Positions 1-8,597 of a DNA stretch of 64,000 nucleotides are shown one piece after another. The stretch is from Lacrimispora xylanisolvens (GTDB lineage Bacteria; Bacillota; Clostridia; Lachnospirales; Lachnospiraceae), in assembly GCF_002934545.1 (NCBI RefSeq), contig NZ_PTJA01000003.1, positions 248,001 through 312,000 on the forward strand, given 5' to 3'. The notes beneath the pieces were generated by a model that saw only the letters and a list, made by a program, of their open reading frames with translations, searched no databases and was not told the DNA's origin. Within the stretch, counting starts at the first letter, position 1, and each line of letters opens with the position of its first letter. The position numbers and the translations under genes are program-made.

Positions 1-438
1 GGAAGAATTGGTGTTTTAATTGAAGCCGGTGCAGAAGTAGTGAACGATGCCGTTAAAGAAGCTTTAAAGAATGTAGCAATGCAGATTGCTGCTTTAAATC
101 CAAAGTATGTTAAGAGAGATGAAATCTCTCAGGAATTTATCGATCATGAGACTGAGATTTTAAAAGTTCAGGCTAAGAACGAAAATCCTGACAAGCCTGA
201 TTCAATTCTTGACAAGATGATTGTTGGTCGTTTGAATAAGGAATTAAAAGAGTTCTGTCTGGTTGACCAGGCTTATGTAAAAGACGGTGACTTAACTGTT
301 GGAAAGTATTTAGAGCAGGTTTCTAAAGAAGTCGGCGGAAAAGTTGAAGTTAGAAAGTTTGTTCGTTTCGAGACAGGCGAAGGCCTTGAGAAAAAAGAAG
401 AGAACTTTGCAGAAGAAGTTGCAAAACAGATGCAGTAA
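1..438 (+). CDS. tsf: Elongation factor Ts, C-terminal part (5' end outside window)
   Basis: Reading frame 1 is open from the first base and ends with TAA at 436-438, so this is the last 145 codons of a gene that begins upstream. EF-Ts is the cytosolic nucleotide exchange factor that regenerates EF-Tu-GTP. The visible start GRIGVLIEAGAEV matches the beta-strand region of the EF-Ts dimerisation domain, and the later stretch with VDQAYVKD and the acidic C-terminus (EEVAKQMQ) is typical of the family end. The internal Met at base 40 is not the start. A strong terminator follows immediately, so tsf ends its transcription unit here rather than running into pyrH. Identity rests on recognised sequence and on the downstream pyrH-frr neighbourhood. 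Confidence 0.93.
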   Translation, partial: GRIGVLIEAGAEVVNDAVKEALKNVAMQIAALNPKYVKRDEISQEFIDHETEILKVQAKNENPDKPDSILDKMIVGRLNKELKEFCLVDQAYVKDGDLTVGKYLEQVSKEVGGKVEVRKFVRFETGEGLEKKEENFAEEVAKQMQ

Positions 439-461
439 TCTTGTAACAGGATTCTGGGGGG

Positions 462-488
462 AATCCCATGGGTATCCATGGGATTTTT
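462..488 (+). terminator. Rho-independent terminator after tsf
   Basis: A perfect 10-bp stem, AATCCCATGG (462-471) and CCATGGGATT (476-485), with a GTAT loop, runs into a T tract. It lies 24 bases after the tsf stop codon. Confidence 0.9.
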
Positions 489-500
489 CTATTCAAACAG

Positions 501-541
501 TGTCCGTTTCCGATTGACATATGTTTCCAGTCGGACGGACA
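501..541 (+). promoter_or_regulatory. Hairpin in the oppB leader
   Basis: TGTCCG (501-506) plus TCCGA (509-513) can pair with TCGGA (531-535) plus CGGACA (536-541), leaving a 2-base bulge. A consensus-like TTGACA lies inside at 514-519, but no convincing -10 follows at 16-18 bases. The element ends 9 bases before the oppB ribosome-binding site. It could be an operator, an attenuator or a 5' mRNA stabiliser; the sequence does not decide. Confidence 0.4.
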
Positions 542-565
542 TCAACACAAAAGGAGTTGATGAGA

Positions 566-1483
566 ATGGCGAAATATATTATAAAACGTATTGCTATGGC
601 AATTATTACGATATTTGCTGTTGCTACCGTAACATTCTTTGTCATGAACATGGTTCCAGGTGGACCATTTATGGCAGAAAAGGCAATCAGCCCACAGGCC
701 CAGGCGGCATTAAATGAAAAATATGGACTGGATAAGCCATTAAGTGTACAGTATGCAACCTATATGAAGGATATTCTGCATGGTAATCTGGGGTTAAGTG
801 TAAAACAGCGCGGACGTACTGTTAATATGATTATTGGAACTAAATTCCCGGTTTCTGCAAGAATTGGCGGAATGGCTATTTTGGCAGCAGTTATGATTGG
901 TGTTCCCCTTGGAAGTATTGCGGCATTTAAGAGAGGTACTCTGGTCGATAATATTATTATTGTTTTCAGTACCTGCGGAATTGCGGTACCAAGCTTTGTG
1001 GTCTGTACCATACTCATGTATATTCTCAGTTTAAAGCTGGGGCTATTACCTACGTATGGACTTGGATCCTGGAAGAATTATATCATGCCGGTTATGGCAC
1101 TGGCTCTTTATCCATCATCCTATATTTCAAGATTAATGCGTTCATCCATGTTGGATGTTATGGGACAGGATTATATGAGAACAGCCCGTGCAAAAGGTCT
1201 TTCCCAGTTGGTAAGTATTTTCAAGCATGCACTTCGTAATGCCATTCTTCCAGTGGTTACATATTTAGGACCGCTGCTGGCTTACACTGTAACAGGAAGC
1301 TTCATTGTTGAAAAGATATTTACAATTCCAGGGCTTGGATCTGAATTTATTGGTTCCATTACAGGACGTGATTATCCTCTTATCATGGGGACAACAATTT
1401 TCCTTGCGACTTTAATGGTTATCATGAATGTACTGGTGGATGTTGCTTATAAATTTATTGATCCGCGAATTAATCTGAAGTAA
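566..1483 (+). CDS. oppB: Oligopeptide ABC transporter permease OppB
   Basis: This is a 305-residue inner-membrane permease of the peptide/nickel ABC family. It forms the channel together with OppC. The N-terminus (KYIIKRIAMAIITIFAVATVTFF) is the classic first membrane helix, followed by the periplasm-like loop with GNLG and five further hydrophobic segments. The cytoplasmic EAA-type coupling loop appears as YMRTARAKGLS with the following HALRNAILP. The start was placed at 566 because AAAGGAG at 550-556 is 9 bases upstream; an in-frame ATG at 560 is too close to it, and 521 has no ribosome-binding site. oppC follows after 16 bases. Family assignment is secure; the substrate, peptides rather than another solute, is inferred from the OppD/OppF and OppA neighbours. 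Confidence 0.93.
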   Translation: MAKYIIKRIAMAIITIFAVATVTFFVMNMVPGGPFMAEKAISPQAQAALNEKYGLDKPLSVQYATYMKDILHGNLGLSVKQRGRTVNMIIGTKFPVSARIGGMAILAAVMIGVPLGSIAAFKRGTLVDNIIIVFSTCGIAVPSFVVCTILMYILSLKLGLLPTYGLGSWKNYIMPVMALALYPSSYISRLMRSSMLDVMGQDYMRTARAKGLSQLVSIFKHALRNAILPVVTYLGPLLAYTVTGSFIVEKIFTIPGLGSEFIGSITGRDYPLIMGTTIFLATLMVIMNVLVDVAYKFIDPRINLK

Positions 1484-1499
1484 AGGAAGGAGAAAGAAG

Positions 1500-2540
1500 A
1501 TGCCAAAGAATAAATTATCAGTGCAGCTTAATGTGGAAGACTTTCTCCCGGCTAGTGATGCGGAAAGAGAAAGCCTGACAGTCATGCGTAAAAGCGTTGG
1601 ATTCTGGAAAGATGGAATCAGACGTCTTAAGAAGAATAAGATTTCAATGATCAGCCTTGTTGTAATCTTGCTTGTATTTATTTTATCATTTATTGTACCT
1701 CAGCTTTATCCATATAGCTATGAGCAGCAGATCAGAGGAAGTGAAAATCTTGCTCCCATGCAGTATTCCCAGAAAGAAATTACTGCCATGGACTCAGGGG
1801 AGAGTGTATTTCCACACATTTTGGGAACCGATAACCTGGGCCGCGATTATGCAATCCGTGTTATGATGGGAAGCCGTGTTTCTCTGACTGTCGGTCTGGT
1901 AGCTTCTGCTATTATTTTGCTCATTGGTTCTCTTTATGGATCGATTGCAGGTTTCTTCGGAGGCTGGGTAGATATGATCATGATGAGAATTGTGGATATG
2001 ATTTATACGGTTCCGGATATTCTGATCATTGTACTTTTATCTGTAGCCTTTGATCAACCTCTAAAAGCGCTGGCTCAAAGGCCTGGATTCCAATGGATTC
2101 AGCTTATTGGTGTTAACTTAATCAGTATTTTCGTTGTATTTGCACTGCTTTACTGGGTTGGTATGGCCCGTATTGTGCGAAGCCAGATATTGATTTTAAA
2201 AGAGCAGGAATATGTAACGGCTGCACGAGCTTTGGGAGCTTCCAGCGGACATATTATTAAAAAACATCTGCTTACCAACTGTATTGGTACATTAATTGTA
2301 ACAACAACGCTTCAGATTCCTTCTTCTATCTTTACCGAGAGCTTTTTAAGCTTCCTTGGATTAGGTGTTGCTGCACCCATGCCTTCACTGGGAAGCCTTG
2401 CAAGTGCTGCATTAAATGGTCTGCAAAGCTATCCACACCGTTTGTTTGCACCGGCACTGATGATTTCAGTTATTATTTTAAGTTTCAACCTGTTGGGCGA
2501 CGGTCTTCGGGATGCATTTGATCCGAAGCTGAAAGATTAA
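1500..2540 (+). CDS. oppC: Oligopeptide ABC transporter permease OppC
   Basis: A 346-residue permease, partner of OppB. It has the N-terminal cytoplasmic extension typical of OppC, a first membrane helix at roughly residues 50-72, then the motif HILGTDNLGRD around residues 102-112, which is a hallmark of the OppC/DppC group. The EAA loop is recognisable as YVTAARALGASSGHII. The last helix ends with GDGLRDAFDPKLKD, the usual C-terminal signature. A GGAAGGAGA ribosome-binding site lies just upstream, and oppD starts 15 bases after the stop. Length and motifs are normal for the family, with no sign of damage. Confidence 0.95.
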   Translation: MPKNKLSVQLNVEDFLPASDAERESLTVMRKSVGFWKDGIRRLKKNKISMISLVVILLVFILSFIVPQLYPYSYEQQIRGSENLAPMQYSQKEITAMDSGESVFPHILGTDNLGRDYAIRVMMGSRVSLTVGLVASAIILLIGSLYGSIAGFFGGWVDMIMMRIVDMIYTVPDILIIVLLSVAFDQPLKALAQRPGFQWIQLIGVNLISIFVVFALLYWVGMARIVRSQILILKEQEYVTAARALGASSGHIIKKHLLTNCIGTLIVTTTLQIPSSIFTESFLSFLGLGVAAPMPSLGSLASAALNGLQSYPHRLFAPALMISVIILSFNLLGDGLRDAFDPKLKD

Positions 2541-2555
2541 GGGAGGAGAGATTCC

Positions 2556-3566
2556 ATGAGTGAATATTTAGTTAATATTGAGAATGAACGTCTTTCTTTC
2601 TTTACTCCGGCTGGAGAAGTCAAGGCGCTTAATGATGTATCACTTCATCTTCGTGAAGGTGAGGTTTTAGGAATTGTAGGAGAGTCTGGTTCCGGTAAGT
2701 CTGTAACTGCTTACAGTCTTATGGGTCTTACGGCTTATCCAGGTCGTCTTATCGGCGGTTCCCTTCAGTTTAACGGACATCAGATCGAGAAGATGACGGA
2801 AAAGGAAATGAGAAAGATAAGGGGTAATGAAATTTCAATTATTTTTCAGGACCCAATGACCAGCTTAAATCCGGTTTATACCATTGGAAACCAGATTACA
2901 GAAGTGGTAATGCTTCATACGAATAAAAACAAACAGCAGGCTACTGAAAGGGCAAGAGAACTTCTAACTCTGGTAGGTATCAATGAGCCGCAGAAACGTT
3001 TAAACCAGTATCCTCATGAGTTGTCCGGCGGTATGCGTCAGCGTGTTATGATCGCAATTGCTTTGGCTTGTGAACCAAAACTTCTGATTGCGGATGAACC
3101 GACTACTGCATTAGACGTTACAATTCAGGCACAGATTCTGGAACTGATGATGGAATTAAAAGAAAAACTTGGTATGGCAATTATCATGATTACCCATGAC
3201 CTTGGTGTTGTTGCCAATATGTGCGACCGTATTGCTGTTATGTACGCTGGTAAAGTGGTAGAGTACGGCAATACAGATGATATATTCTATAACCCAAGTC
3301 ATGAATATACCAAGGGTCTTATCCGCAGTATTCCAAAACTTACGGAGAAAGAGCATAATAAGCTGATTCCTATTGAAGGAAGCCCGGTGGATATGCTGAA
3401 TCCGCCTGCAGGATGCCCCTTTGCACCAAGATGCAGAGCCTGCATGAAGATTTGTCTGCGTGAAATGCCAGAATATACGGATATAACCGATATACATTAC
3501 AGTGCATGCTGGCTGCTTCAGAAAGAAGAGTTTGAGAAACAGCAAAGACAGAAGGGAGATGCATGA
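2556..3566 (+). CDS. oppD: Oligopeptide ABC transporter ATPase OppD
   Basis: A 336-residue cytoplasmic ATPase energising the OppBC channel. Walker A is GESGSGKS at residues 42-49, the Q-loop region [10 protein letters not shown] follows, the ABC signature is LSGGMRQRV, Walker B is LLIADEPT, and the switch His lies in ITHDLG. The C-terminal oligopeptide-transporter extension carries a four-cysteine arrangement ([15 protein letters not shown] and a later SACW), which in this family can bind an Fe-S cluster. The stop codon overlaps the oppF start (ATGATG at 3563-3568), which suggests translational coupling. OppD and OppF normally work as a heterodimer. Confidence 0.95.
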   Translation: MSEYLVNIENERLSFFTPAGEVKALNDVSLHLREGEVLGIVGESGSGKSVTAYSLMGLTAYPGRLIGGSLQFNGHQIEKMTEKEMRKIRGNEISIIFQDPMTSLNPVYTIGNQITEVVMLHTNKNKQQATERARELLTLVGINEPQKRLNQYPHELSGGMRQRVMIAIALACEPKLLIADEPTTALDVTIQAQILELMMELKEKLGMAIIMITHDLGVVANMCDRIAVMYAGKVVEYGNTDDIFYNPSHEYTKGLIRSIPKLTEKEHNKLIPIEGSPVDMLNPPAGCPFAPRCRACMKICLREMPEYTDITDIHYSACWLLQKEEFEKQQRQKGDA

Positions 3567-4543
3567 TGGATAACAAATATCTTGTAGAGGTACAGAATTT
3601 ACAGCAGTATTTCCCTGTTGCCGGTGGTAAATTGTTTGAAAAGAAAGTTGTAAAAGCAGTTGATAATGTTTCCTTTGGAATCAAAAGAGGGGAAACCCTC
3701 GGACTGGTTGGAGAATCTGGCTGTGGAAAGACGACTACAGGCCGCACACTGCTCAGACTTTATGAGCCCACTTCCGGAAAGATCTTTTTTGACGGACAGG
3801 ATATTACTAAGGTAAACATGCTTCCTTATCGTCAAAAGATGCAGATTGTATTTCAGGATCCATATGCAAGCCTTGATCCCCGTATGACGGTTGGAGATAT
3901 TATTGGTGAGGCAATTGACATTCATCATCTGGCTGCCAGCAAAAAAGACCGTCAGGATCAGATTATCTCTGTTTTATCAACGGTAGGACTTAACTCAGAG
4001 CATGCGAACCGCTATCCTCATGAATTTTCCGGCGGACAGCGTCAGCGTGTAGGTATTGCCAGAGCTCTTGCAGTAAATCCTCAGTTTATTGTATGTGACG
4101 AGCCGGTATCTGCTTTGGATGTTTCCATTCAGGCACAGGTTGTTAATATGTTTGAAAAGCTACAGGAAGAAATGGGGCTTACTTACCTGTTTATTGCTCA
4201 TGATCTTTCTATTGTAAAACACATTTCCAACCGGATCGGTGTTATGTACTTAGGTAAGATGGTAGAGCTTGCTGACAGCTATGAACTGACATTCCATAGT
4301 GTCCATCCATACACCAAGAGTCTGATCTCAGCAATTCCAATCGCGGATCCGGAGACCAGCCGTAAATCCAAGAGAATTGTTCTTGAGGGAGATGTTCCTA
4401 GTCCTGTAAATCCTCCATCAGGCTGTCGCTTCCGCACCAGATGTCCTTACGCGGACGAACTTTGTGCAGCGCAGGAACCAGAATGGAAAGAAGTTTCAAC
4501 CGGACATTATGCTGCTTGCCATCATTTGGATAAAGTTAATTAA
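3563..4543 (+). CDS. oppF: Oligopeptide ABC transporter ATPase OppF
   Basis: A 326-residue ATPase and partner of OppD. Walker A is GESGCGKT, followed by [12 protein letters not shown], the signature [15 protein letters not shown], Walker [13 protein letters not shown] and the switch His in IAHDLS. The C-terminal cysteine motif ([15 protein letters not shown] then AACHHL) matches the OppF type. Two in-frame ATGs (3563 and 3566) are possible; GAAGGGAG at 3551-3558 serves either. A promoter and hairpin between oppF and oppA indicate that the binding protein is also expressed on its own. Confidence 0.95.
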   Translation: MMDNKYLVEVQNLQQYFPVAGGKLFEKKVVKAVDNVSFGIKRGETLGLVGESGCGKTTTGRTLLRLYEPTSGKIFFDGQDITKVNMLPYRQKMQIVFQDPYASLDPRMTVGDIIGEAIDIHHLAASKKDRQDQIISVLSTVGLNSEHANRYPHEFSGGQRQRVGIARALAVNPQFIVCDEPVSALDVSIQAQVVNMFEKLQEEMGLTYLFIAHDLSIVKHISNRIGVMYLGKMVELADSYELTFHSVHPYTKSLISAIPIADPETSRKSKRIVLEGDVPSPVNPPSGCRFRTRCPYADELCAAQEPEWKEVSTGHYAACHHLDKVN

Positions 4544-4550
4544 AATCAGA

Positions 4551-4579
4551 TTGAACTTTTAACGCATTTATGTTATGCT
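4551..4579 (+). promoter_or_regulatory. Predicted sigma-A promoter upstream of oppA
   Basis: TTGAAC (4551-4556), a 17-base spacer and TATGCT (4574-4579) stand just after the oppF stop codon. This would give oppA an additional transcript, which suits the excess of binding protein over transporter. Confidence 0.6.
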
Positions 4580-4594
4580 AAGAAAATGAATTGG

Positions 4595-4622
4595 CGCAGT
4601 AGCCGAATAAAGTGCTACTGCG
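4595..4622 (+). promoter_or_regulatory. Hairpin in oppF-oppA intergenic region
   Basis: A perfect 9-bp stem, CGCAGTAGC (4595-4603) and GCTACTGCG (4614-4622), is followed by an AT-rich stretch without a proper T run. It lies between the predicted promoter and the oppA ribosome-binding site. It is more likely a processing or stabilising element than a full terminator. Confidence 0.55.
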
Positions 4623-4654
4623 TTAATTAAAATAATTTTATAGGAGGAATCGTT

Positions 4655-6349
4655 ATGAAAAAGATGTCACTTATGCTTGCTGTACTTGCAGCCTCTGGCA
4701 TGATGCTTACTGCTTGTGGCGGCAATAAGCCAGCAGAAACAAAAGCAAGTGCTGACACAACTACAGCTGCTGCGGCTGGCGAAACTACAGCTGCTGCAAA
4801 TGGAAATTCCGCGGGGCTTGACCTTGCAGTTCAACTTGGACCGAATCCGGAGACCATTGATCCGGCTTTAAACTCTTCAGTTGATGGTGCAAATATGATT
4901 ATGCATGCCTTCGAAACCTTATTGATTGTAGATAAGGAGAACAAAATTGTTCCAGGACAGGCAGAGTCTTATGATATATCCCCAGATGGCCTTACTTATA
5001 CTTTCAAGCTGCGTGATGGCTTAAAGTGGAGTGATGGTTCACCACTTACTGCAAATGACTTTGTTTATGCATGGAAGAGACTTGCAGATCCCAACGTTGC
5101 AGCTCCATACGGCGCTGATATGTTAGGACCGGTAAAAGGATATGAAGAAGCAGCAGCTGGAAACCTGGATGCTCTGGGCGTTTCCGCTCCTGATGACAAA
5201 ACCTTTGTAGTAGAATTATCTTCTCCTTGTGTTTACTTTATCAAACTTGCTACTCATGCTTCCATGGTTCCTGTACAGAAAGCAGCTGTAGAAGCAGCTG
5301 GTGACCAGTGGAGCTTAAAGCCTGAGACTTATGTTTCCAACGGTCCTTTAAAGATGGTTGAGTGGGTTCCAGGTTCTCACATTACCTTTGCAAAGAATGA
5401 AAACTACTGGAATGCTGATAAGGTAACTTTAAACACCTTAAAGTTTGTTCTTATGGAAGATTCCAACGCTGCTTACAGCGCATATCAGGCTGGTGAATTA
5501 CAGATGATCAAGTATGTTCCTACAGAAGAGATTCCTGCACTGAAGGGAACAGATGCTTTCCACATTGATCCTAGCATGAGCGTTAGCTACCTGAATTTCC
5601 AGACTCAGAAAGAACCATTTAATAATCCTGATGTCCGCAAAGCATTAAGCCTTGCAATTGATCGTAAATACGTAGCAGAAACTGTTATGCAGGGTACCAG
5701 CGCACCAGCAACAAACTTTGTACCAGATGGTGTATCTGATGCAGAGGGCGGTACTTTCTTTAATGATGTAACTGCAAAAGAAGGAAAAACTTTCTTTAAT
5801 ATCGATGATCATGCTGCAGATGTTGCAAAAGCAAAAGAACTTCTTGCTAAAGCTGGATATCCTGATGGACAGGGATTCCCAACATTTGAGTATATGACCA
5901 ATGATGCTGGATTCAATAAGCCAGTTGCAGAATATTTACAGAGCTGCTGGAAAGAGACTCTTAACATCAATATGGATATCAAAATTGTTGAGTGGGCAAC
6001 CTTTACACCTACCCGTCGTGCAGGCGATTATCAGGTATCACGTGGAGGCTGGGGATTTGACTTTGATGATCCTTCCAACCTGCTGAATGTAAACCTTTCT
6101 ACCAGCGGTAATAATGATGCTAAGTACAACAATCCTGAATTTGATAAGCTGCTTAACGAGGCTAATACAACTGCTGACGTAAAAGAGCATTACAAAAAAC
6201 TGCATGAGGCAGAGACTCTGCTTCTTGAAGATTCTCCGATTGTACCAATTACCTATAAGAATGAATTCTATTTACAGAATCCAAAGCTGAAAGGCACATG
6301 GTACTCTCCATATAGCTACTGGTTCTTCCAGTATGCAACCATGGAATAA
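4655..6349 (+). CDS. oppA: Oligopeptide-binding lipoprotein OppA
   Basis: A 564-residue extracellular solute-binding protein, family 5. The lipoprotein signal ends in the lipobox LTAC with Cys21 as the predicted lipid-attachment residue. It is followed by a low-complexity Thr/Ala linker (roughly residues 28-52) that tethers the domain to the membrane. The mature domain carries the family 5 features: LGPNPETIDPAL near the start, LRDGLKWSDGSPLTANDFVYAWKR, and RKALSLAIDRKYV in the middle. It captures peptides outside the cell and delivers them to OppBC. A good GGAGGA ribosome-binding site precedes the ATG. A strong terminator 21 bases after the stop closes the unit. Confidence 0.95.
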   Translation: MKKMSLMLAVLAASGMMLTACGGNKPAETKASADTTTAAAAGETTAAANGNSAGLDLAVQLGPNPETIDPALNSSVDGANMIMHAFETLLIVDKENKIVPGQAESYDISPDGLTYTFKLRDGLKWSDGSPLTANDFVYAWKRLADPNVAAPYGADMLGPVKGYEEAAAGNLDALGVSAPDDKTFVVELSSPCVYFIKLATHASMVPVQKAAVEAAGDQWSLKPETYVSNGPLKMVEWVPGSHITFAKNENYWNADKVTLNTLKFVLMEDSNAAYSAYQAGELQMIKYVPTEEIPALKGTDAFHIDPSMSVSYLNFQTQKEPFNNPDVRKALSLAIDRKYVAETVMQGTSAPATNFVPDGVSDAEGGTFFNDVTAKEGKTFFNIDDHAADVAKAKELLAKAGYPDGQGFPTFEYMTNDAGFNKPVAEYLQSCWKETLNINMDIKIVEWATFTPTRRAGDYQVSRGGWGFDFDDPSNLLNVNLSTSGNNDAKYNNPEFDKLLNEANTTADVKEHYKKLHEAETLLLEDSPIVPITYKNEFYLQNPKLKGTWYSPYSYWFFQYATME

Positions 6350-6370
6350 GATTGATCTCTTATGAAACAG

Positions 6371-6400
6371 ACACCCAGGAATATTCCTGGGTGTTTTTTT
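6371..6400 (+). terminator. Terminator after oppA
   Basis: ACACCCAGGAA (6371-6381) pairs with TTCCTGGGTGT (6384-6394), followed by seven T residues. It ends the opp transcription unit. Confidence 0.93.
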
Positions 6401-6455
6401 GAGCAGATAAAAAGATTTGCTATGACTTACATTCCATCAGCTGGGAAACTTCCTC

Positions 6456-6484
6456 TTTCCAACCATGTAAAAGTATGCTATAAT
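6456..6484 (+). promoter_or_regulatory. Predicted promoter of the pyrH-polC block
   Basis: TTTCCA (6456-6461), a 17-base spacer and TATAAT (6479-6484), with an extended -10 element TGC directly upstream. It lies 38 bases before the pyrH start and after the opp terminator, so the pyrH block is transcribed separately from tsf. Confidence 0.75.
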
Positions 6485-6522
6485 CTTTTAAGACAATACA
6501 AAAGTACAGGAGAGTTTAAGCT

Positions 6523-7224
6523 ATGAATCCAAGACGTGTATTATTAAAACTCAGCGGTGAAGCTCTTGCCGGTTCCAGTAAGACAGGATATGAGGAGGCC
6601 ACTGTTAAAGAGGTTGCACGGCAGGTTAAGATATCCGTTGATGCTGGCGTTCAGTTGGGAATTGTCATAGGCGGAGGAAACTTCTGGAGAGGCAGAACCA
6701 GTAATGCAATTGACCGCACAAAGGCGGACCAGATCGGTATGCTTGCCACCATTATGAATTGCATTTATGTTTCGGAAATTTTCCGGAATGCTGGAATGGA
6801 CACCCGGATTCTCACCCCCTTTGAATGTGGTTCCATGACAGAACTGTTTTCCAAAGACCGGGCTAATCAGTATTTTAAAGAGGGCAAAGTGGTGTTTTTT
6901 GCTGGTGGCACTGGCCACCCATACTTTTCAACTGATACGGGAATTGCACTCCGTGCCATCGAGATGGATGCAGACTGCATTCTGCTTGCAAAGGCCATTG
7001 ACGGAGTTTACGACAGCGATCCCAAGTTGAATCCCAATGCAGTAAAGTACGATGAAATTTCCATTGATGAAGTGATAGAAAAGCAGCTTGGGGTAATTGA
7101 TCTGACCGCTTCCATAATGTGTATGGAGAATAAGATGCCCCTTGCAGTATTCAGTTTGAATGAAAAAGATGGCATTGCCAATGCAATGCAGGGAAAAATA
7201 AACGGCACGATAGTGACCGCATAA
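6523..7224 (+). CDS. pyrH: UMP kinase
   Basis: A 233-residue cytosolic kinase that phosphorylates UMP to UDP for nucleotide and cell-wall precursor synthesis. It belongs to the amino-acid kinase fold, not the eukaryotic UMP/CMP kinase family. Visible motifs are KLSGEALAG at the N-terminus, the glycine loop GIVIGGGNFWRGR, ADQIGMLATIMN, and GGTGHPYFSTDTGIALRA followed by the C-terminal KAIDGVYDSDP nucleotide-binding segment. Length is near the family norm. An AGGAGAG ribosome-binding site precedes the ATG. frr follows after 14 bases, the standard order in bacteria. Confidence 0.97.
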   Translation: MNPRRVLLKLSGEALAGSSKTGYEEATVKEVARQVKISVDAGVQLGIVIGGGNFWRGRTSNAIDRTKADQIGMLATIMNCIYVSEIFRNAGMDTRILTPFECGSMTELFSKDRANQYFKEGKVVFFAGGTGHPYFSTDTGIALRAIEMDADCILLAKAIDGVYDSDPKLNPNAVKYDEISIDEVIEKQLGVIDLTASIMCMENKMPLAVFSLNEKDGIANAMQGKINGTIVTA

Positions 7225-7238
7225 AACAGGAGGACGAT

Positions 7239-7793
7239 ATGCAGGAGAGTTTACAGGTATATGAAGATAAAATGAATAAGACATTAAAAGCGCTGGAGAA
7301 TGATTTTATGACCATTCGCGCAGGACGTGCCAATCCCCATGTACTGGATAAAATCAGGGTGGATTATTATGGTACTCCGACACCAATTCAGCAGGTAGGC
7401 AACGTTACAATTCCGGAAGCACGTATGATCGTGATTCAGCCATGGGAGAAGGCTTTGTTAAAAGCCATTGAAAAAGCGATTCTGACTTCTGATCTGGGAA
7501 TTAATCCAACGAACGACGGTAATGTCATTCGTCTGGTATTTCCTGAACTGACAGAAGAGCGCAGAAAAGATCTTGTAAAAGATGTAAAGAAAAAGGGAGA
7601 AGCTGCGAAGATTGCAATCCGTAACATTCGCCGTGATGCCAATGACTCTTTTAAAAAGCAGTTAAAAGCAGAAGAGATATCTGAGGATGAACTTGCTGAT
7701 GCAGAAGACAAGATTCAGAAATTAACAGATAAGATGGTTGCGCAGATTGAAAAAGCAACTGATGAGAAGTCTAAGGATCTTCTTACTGTATAA
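7239..7793 (+). CDS. frr: Ribosome recycling factor
   Basis: A 184-residue cytosolic protein that, with EF-G, splits post-termination ribosomes. The family hallmarks are FMTIRAGRANPHVLDKI, YYGTPTPIQQVGNV, the central segment SDLGINPTNDGNVIRL, and the helical C-terminal half with LTEERRKDLVKDVKKKGEAAKIAIRN (partly shown here as separate blocks). The length is the usual 184-186 residues. An AGGAGG ribosome-binding site lies directly upstream. A hairpin separates it from uppS. Confidence 0.97.
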   Translation: MQESLQVYEDKMNKTLKALENDFMTIRAGRANPHVLDKIRVDYYGTPTPIQQVGNVTIPEARMIVIQPWEKALLKAIEKAILTSDLGINPTNDGNVIRLVFPELTEERRKDLVKDVKKKGEAAKIAIRNIRRDANDSFKKQLKAEEISEDELADAEDKIQKLTDKMVAQIEKATDEKSKDLLTV

Positions 7794-7796
7794 AAT

Positions 7797-7836
7797 AAAC
7801 AGGGGGGCAGGCATTATGCCTGTCCTGTTTTGTGTT
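7797..7836 (+). terminator. Hairpin between frr and uppS (partial terminator or attenuator)
   Basis: AAACAGG (7797-7803) pairs with CCTGTTT (7824-7830), and the inner GGCAGGCA pairs with TGCCTGTC around a short TTA loop. It is followed by TGTGTTTT, a weak T tract. The same-strand genes downstream have no separate obvious promoter here, so partial read-through is likely. Confidence 0.6.
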
Positions 7837-7855
7837 TTAAAAGGAGTGATACGTT

Positions 7856-8578
7856 ATGGATAAAGAATTGAATAATATGGTGATTCCAGAGCACGTTGCC
7901 ATAATACTTGACGGAAATGGCAGATGGGCAAAAAAACGGGGACTTCCCAGAAGCATGGGTCATAAGGAAGGCTGTGTCACTGTAGAGAAGACCGTTGAGG
8001 ATGCAGCAAGACTGGGAATTAAGTATTTAACGGTATATGGTTTTTCCACAGAGAACTGGAAGCGTTCCACAGAGGAAGTGGGAGCGCTGATGCAGCTGTT
8101 TCGTTATTATATGGTAAGACTCTTAAAAGTTTCAAAGGCGAATAATGTTCGTGTAAAGATGATTGGAGACAGAGAACGATTTGACTCTGATATTGTAGAG
8201 GGAATTGGACGTCTGGTGGAAGAGACGAAGAATAATACAGGACTGACCTTTGTGATCGCGGTCAACTACGGCGGCAGGGATGAAATCGTCCGTGCTGCGA
8301 GAAAGATCATGGAAGACACCAGAGAGGGAAAGATTTCACCGGAATCCTTAACGGAAGATAAATTTGCCGGTTATCTGGATACAATAGGAATCCCTGATCC
8401 GGATCTTCTGATCCGTACCAGCGGAGAGTTAAGGCTGTCTAACTATCTTTTGTGGCAGCTTGCATATACGGAGATATATGTATCTGATTGCTATTGGCCT
8501 GATTTTAATATGGAAGAAATGAAAAAAGCCATTACAGCGTATAATAGCAGAGAACGGAGATTTGGAGGAGTGAAGTGA
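7856..8578 (+). CDS. uppS: Undecaprenyl diphosphate synthase (isoprenyl transferase)
   Basis: A 240-residue cis-prenyltransferase that extends farnesyl diphosphate with isopentenyl units to make the lipid carrier for cell-wall synthesis. The substrate-binding motif AIILDGNGRWAKKRG is at residues 15-29 with the catalytic Asp19. TVYGFSTENWKRS and the C-terminal RTSGELRLSNYLLWQLAYTE complete the three conserved regions. Length matches the bacterial family. It sits with cdsA, dxr and ispG, so isoprenoid supply and its main consumer are co-located. Confidence 0.96.
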   Translation: MDKELNNMVIPEHVAIILDGNGRWAKKRGLPRSMGHKEGCVTVEKTVEDAARLGIKYLTVYGFSTENWKRSTEEVGALMQLFRYYMVRLLKVSKANNVRVKMIGDRERFDSDIVEGIGRLVEETKNNTGLTFVIAVNYGGRDEIVRAARKIMEDTREGKISPESLTEDKFAGYLDTIGIPDPDLLIRTSGELRLSNYLLWQLAYTEIYVSDCYWPDFNMEEMKKAITAYNSRERRFGGVK

Positions 8579-8597
8579 TCACGAGGGAGGAAGCGGG

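Noticed and set aside
514-519. TTGACA as a full promoter for oppB
   Set aside because: No acceptable -10 hexamer follows at 16-18 bases, so only the -35-like string is seen.
478-717. Open frame overlapping the oppB start
   Set aside because: It is in another phase of oppB, lacks a ribosome-binding site and reads as low-quality protein.
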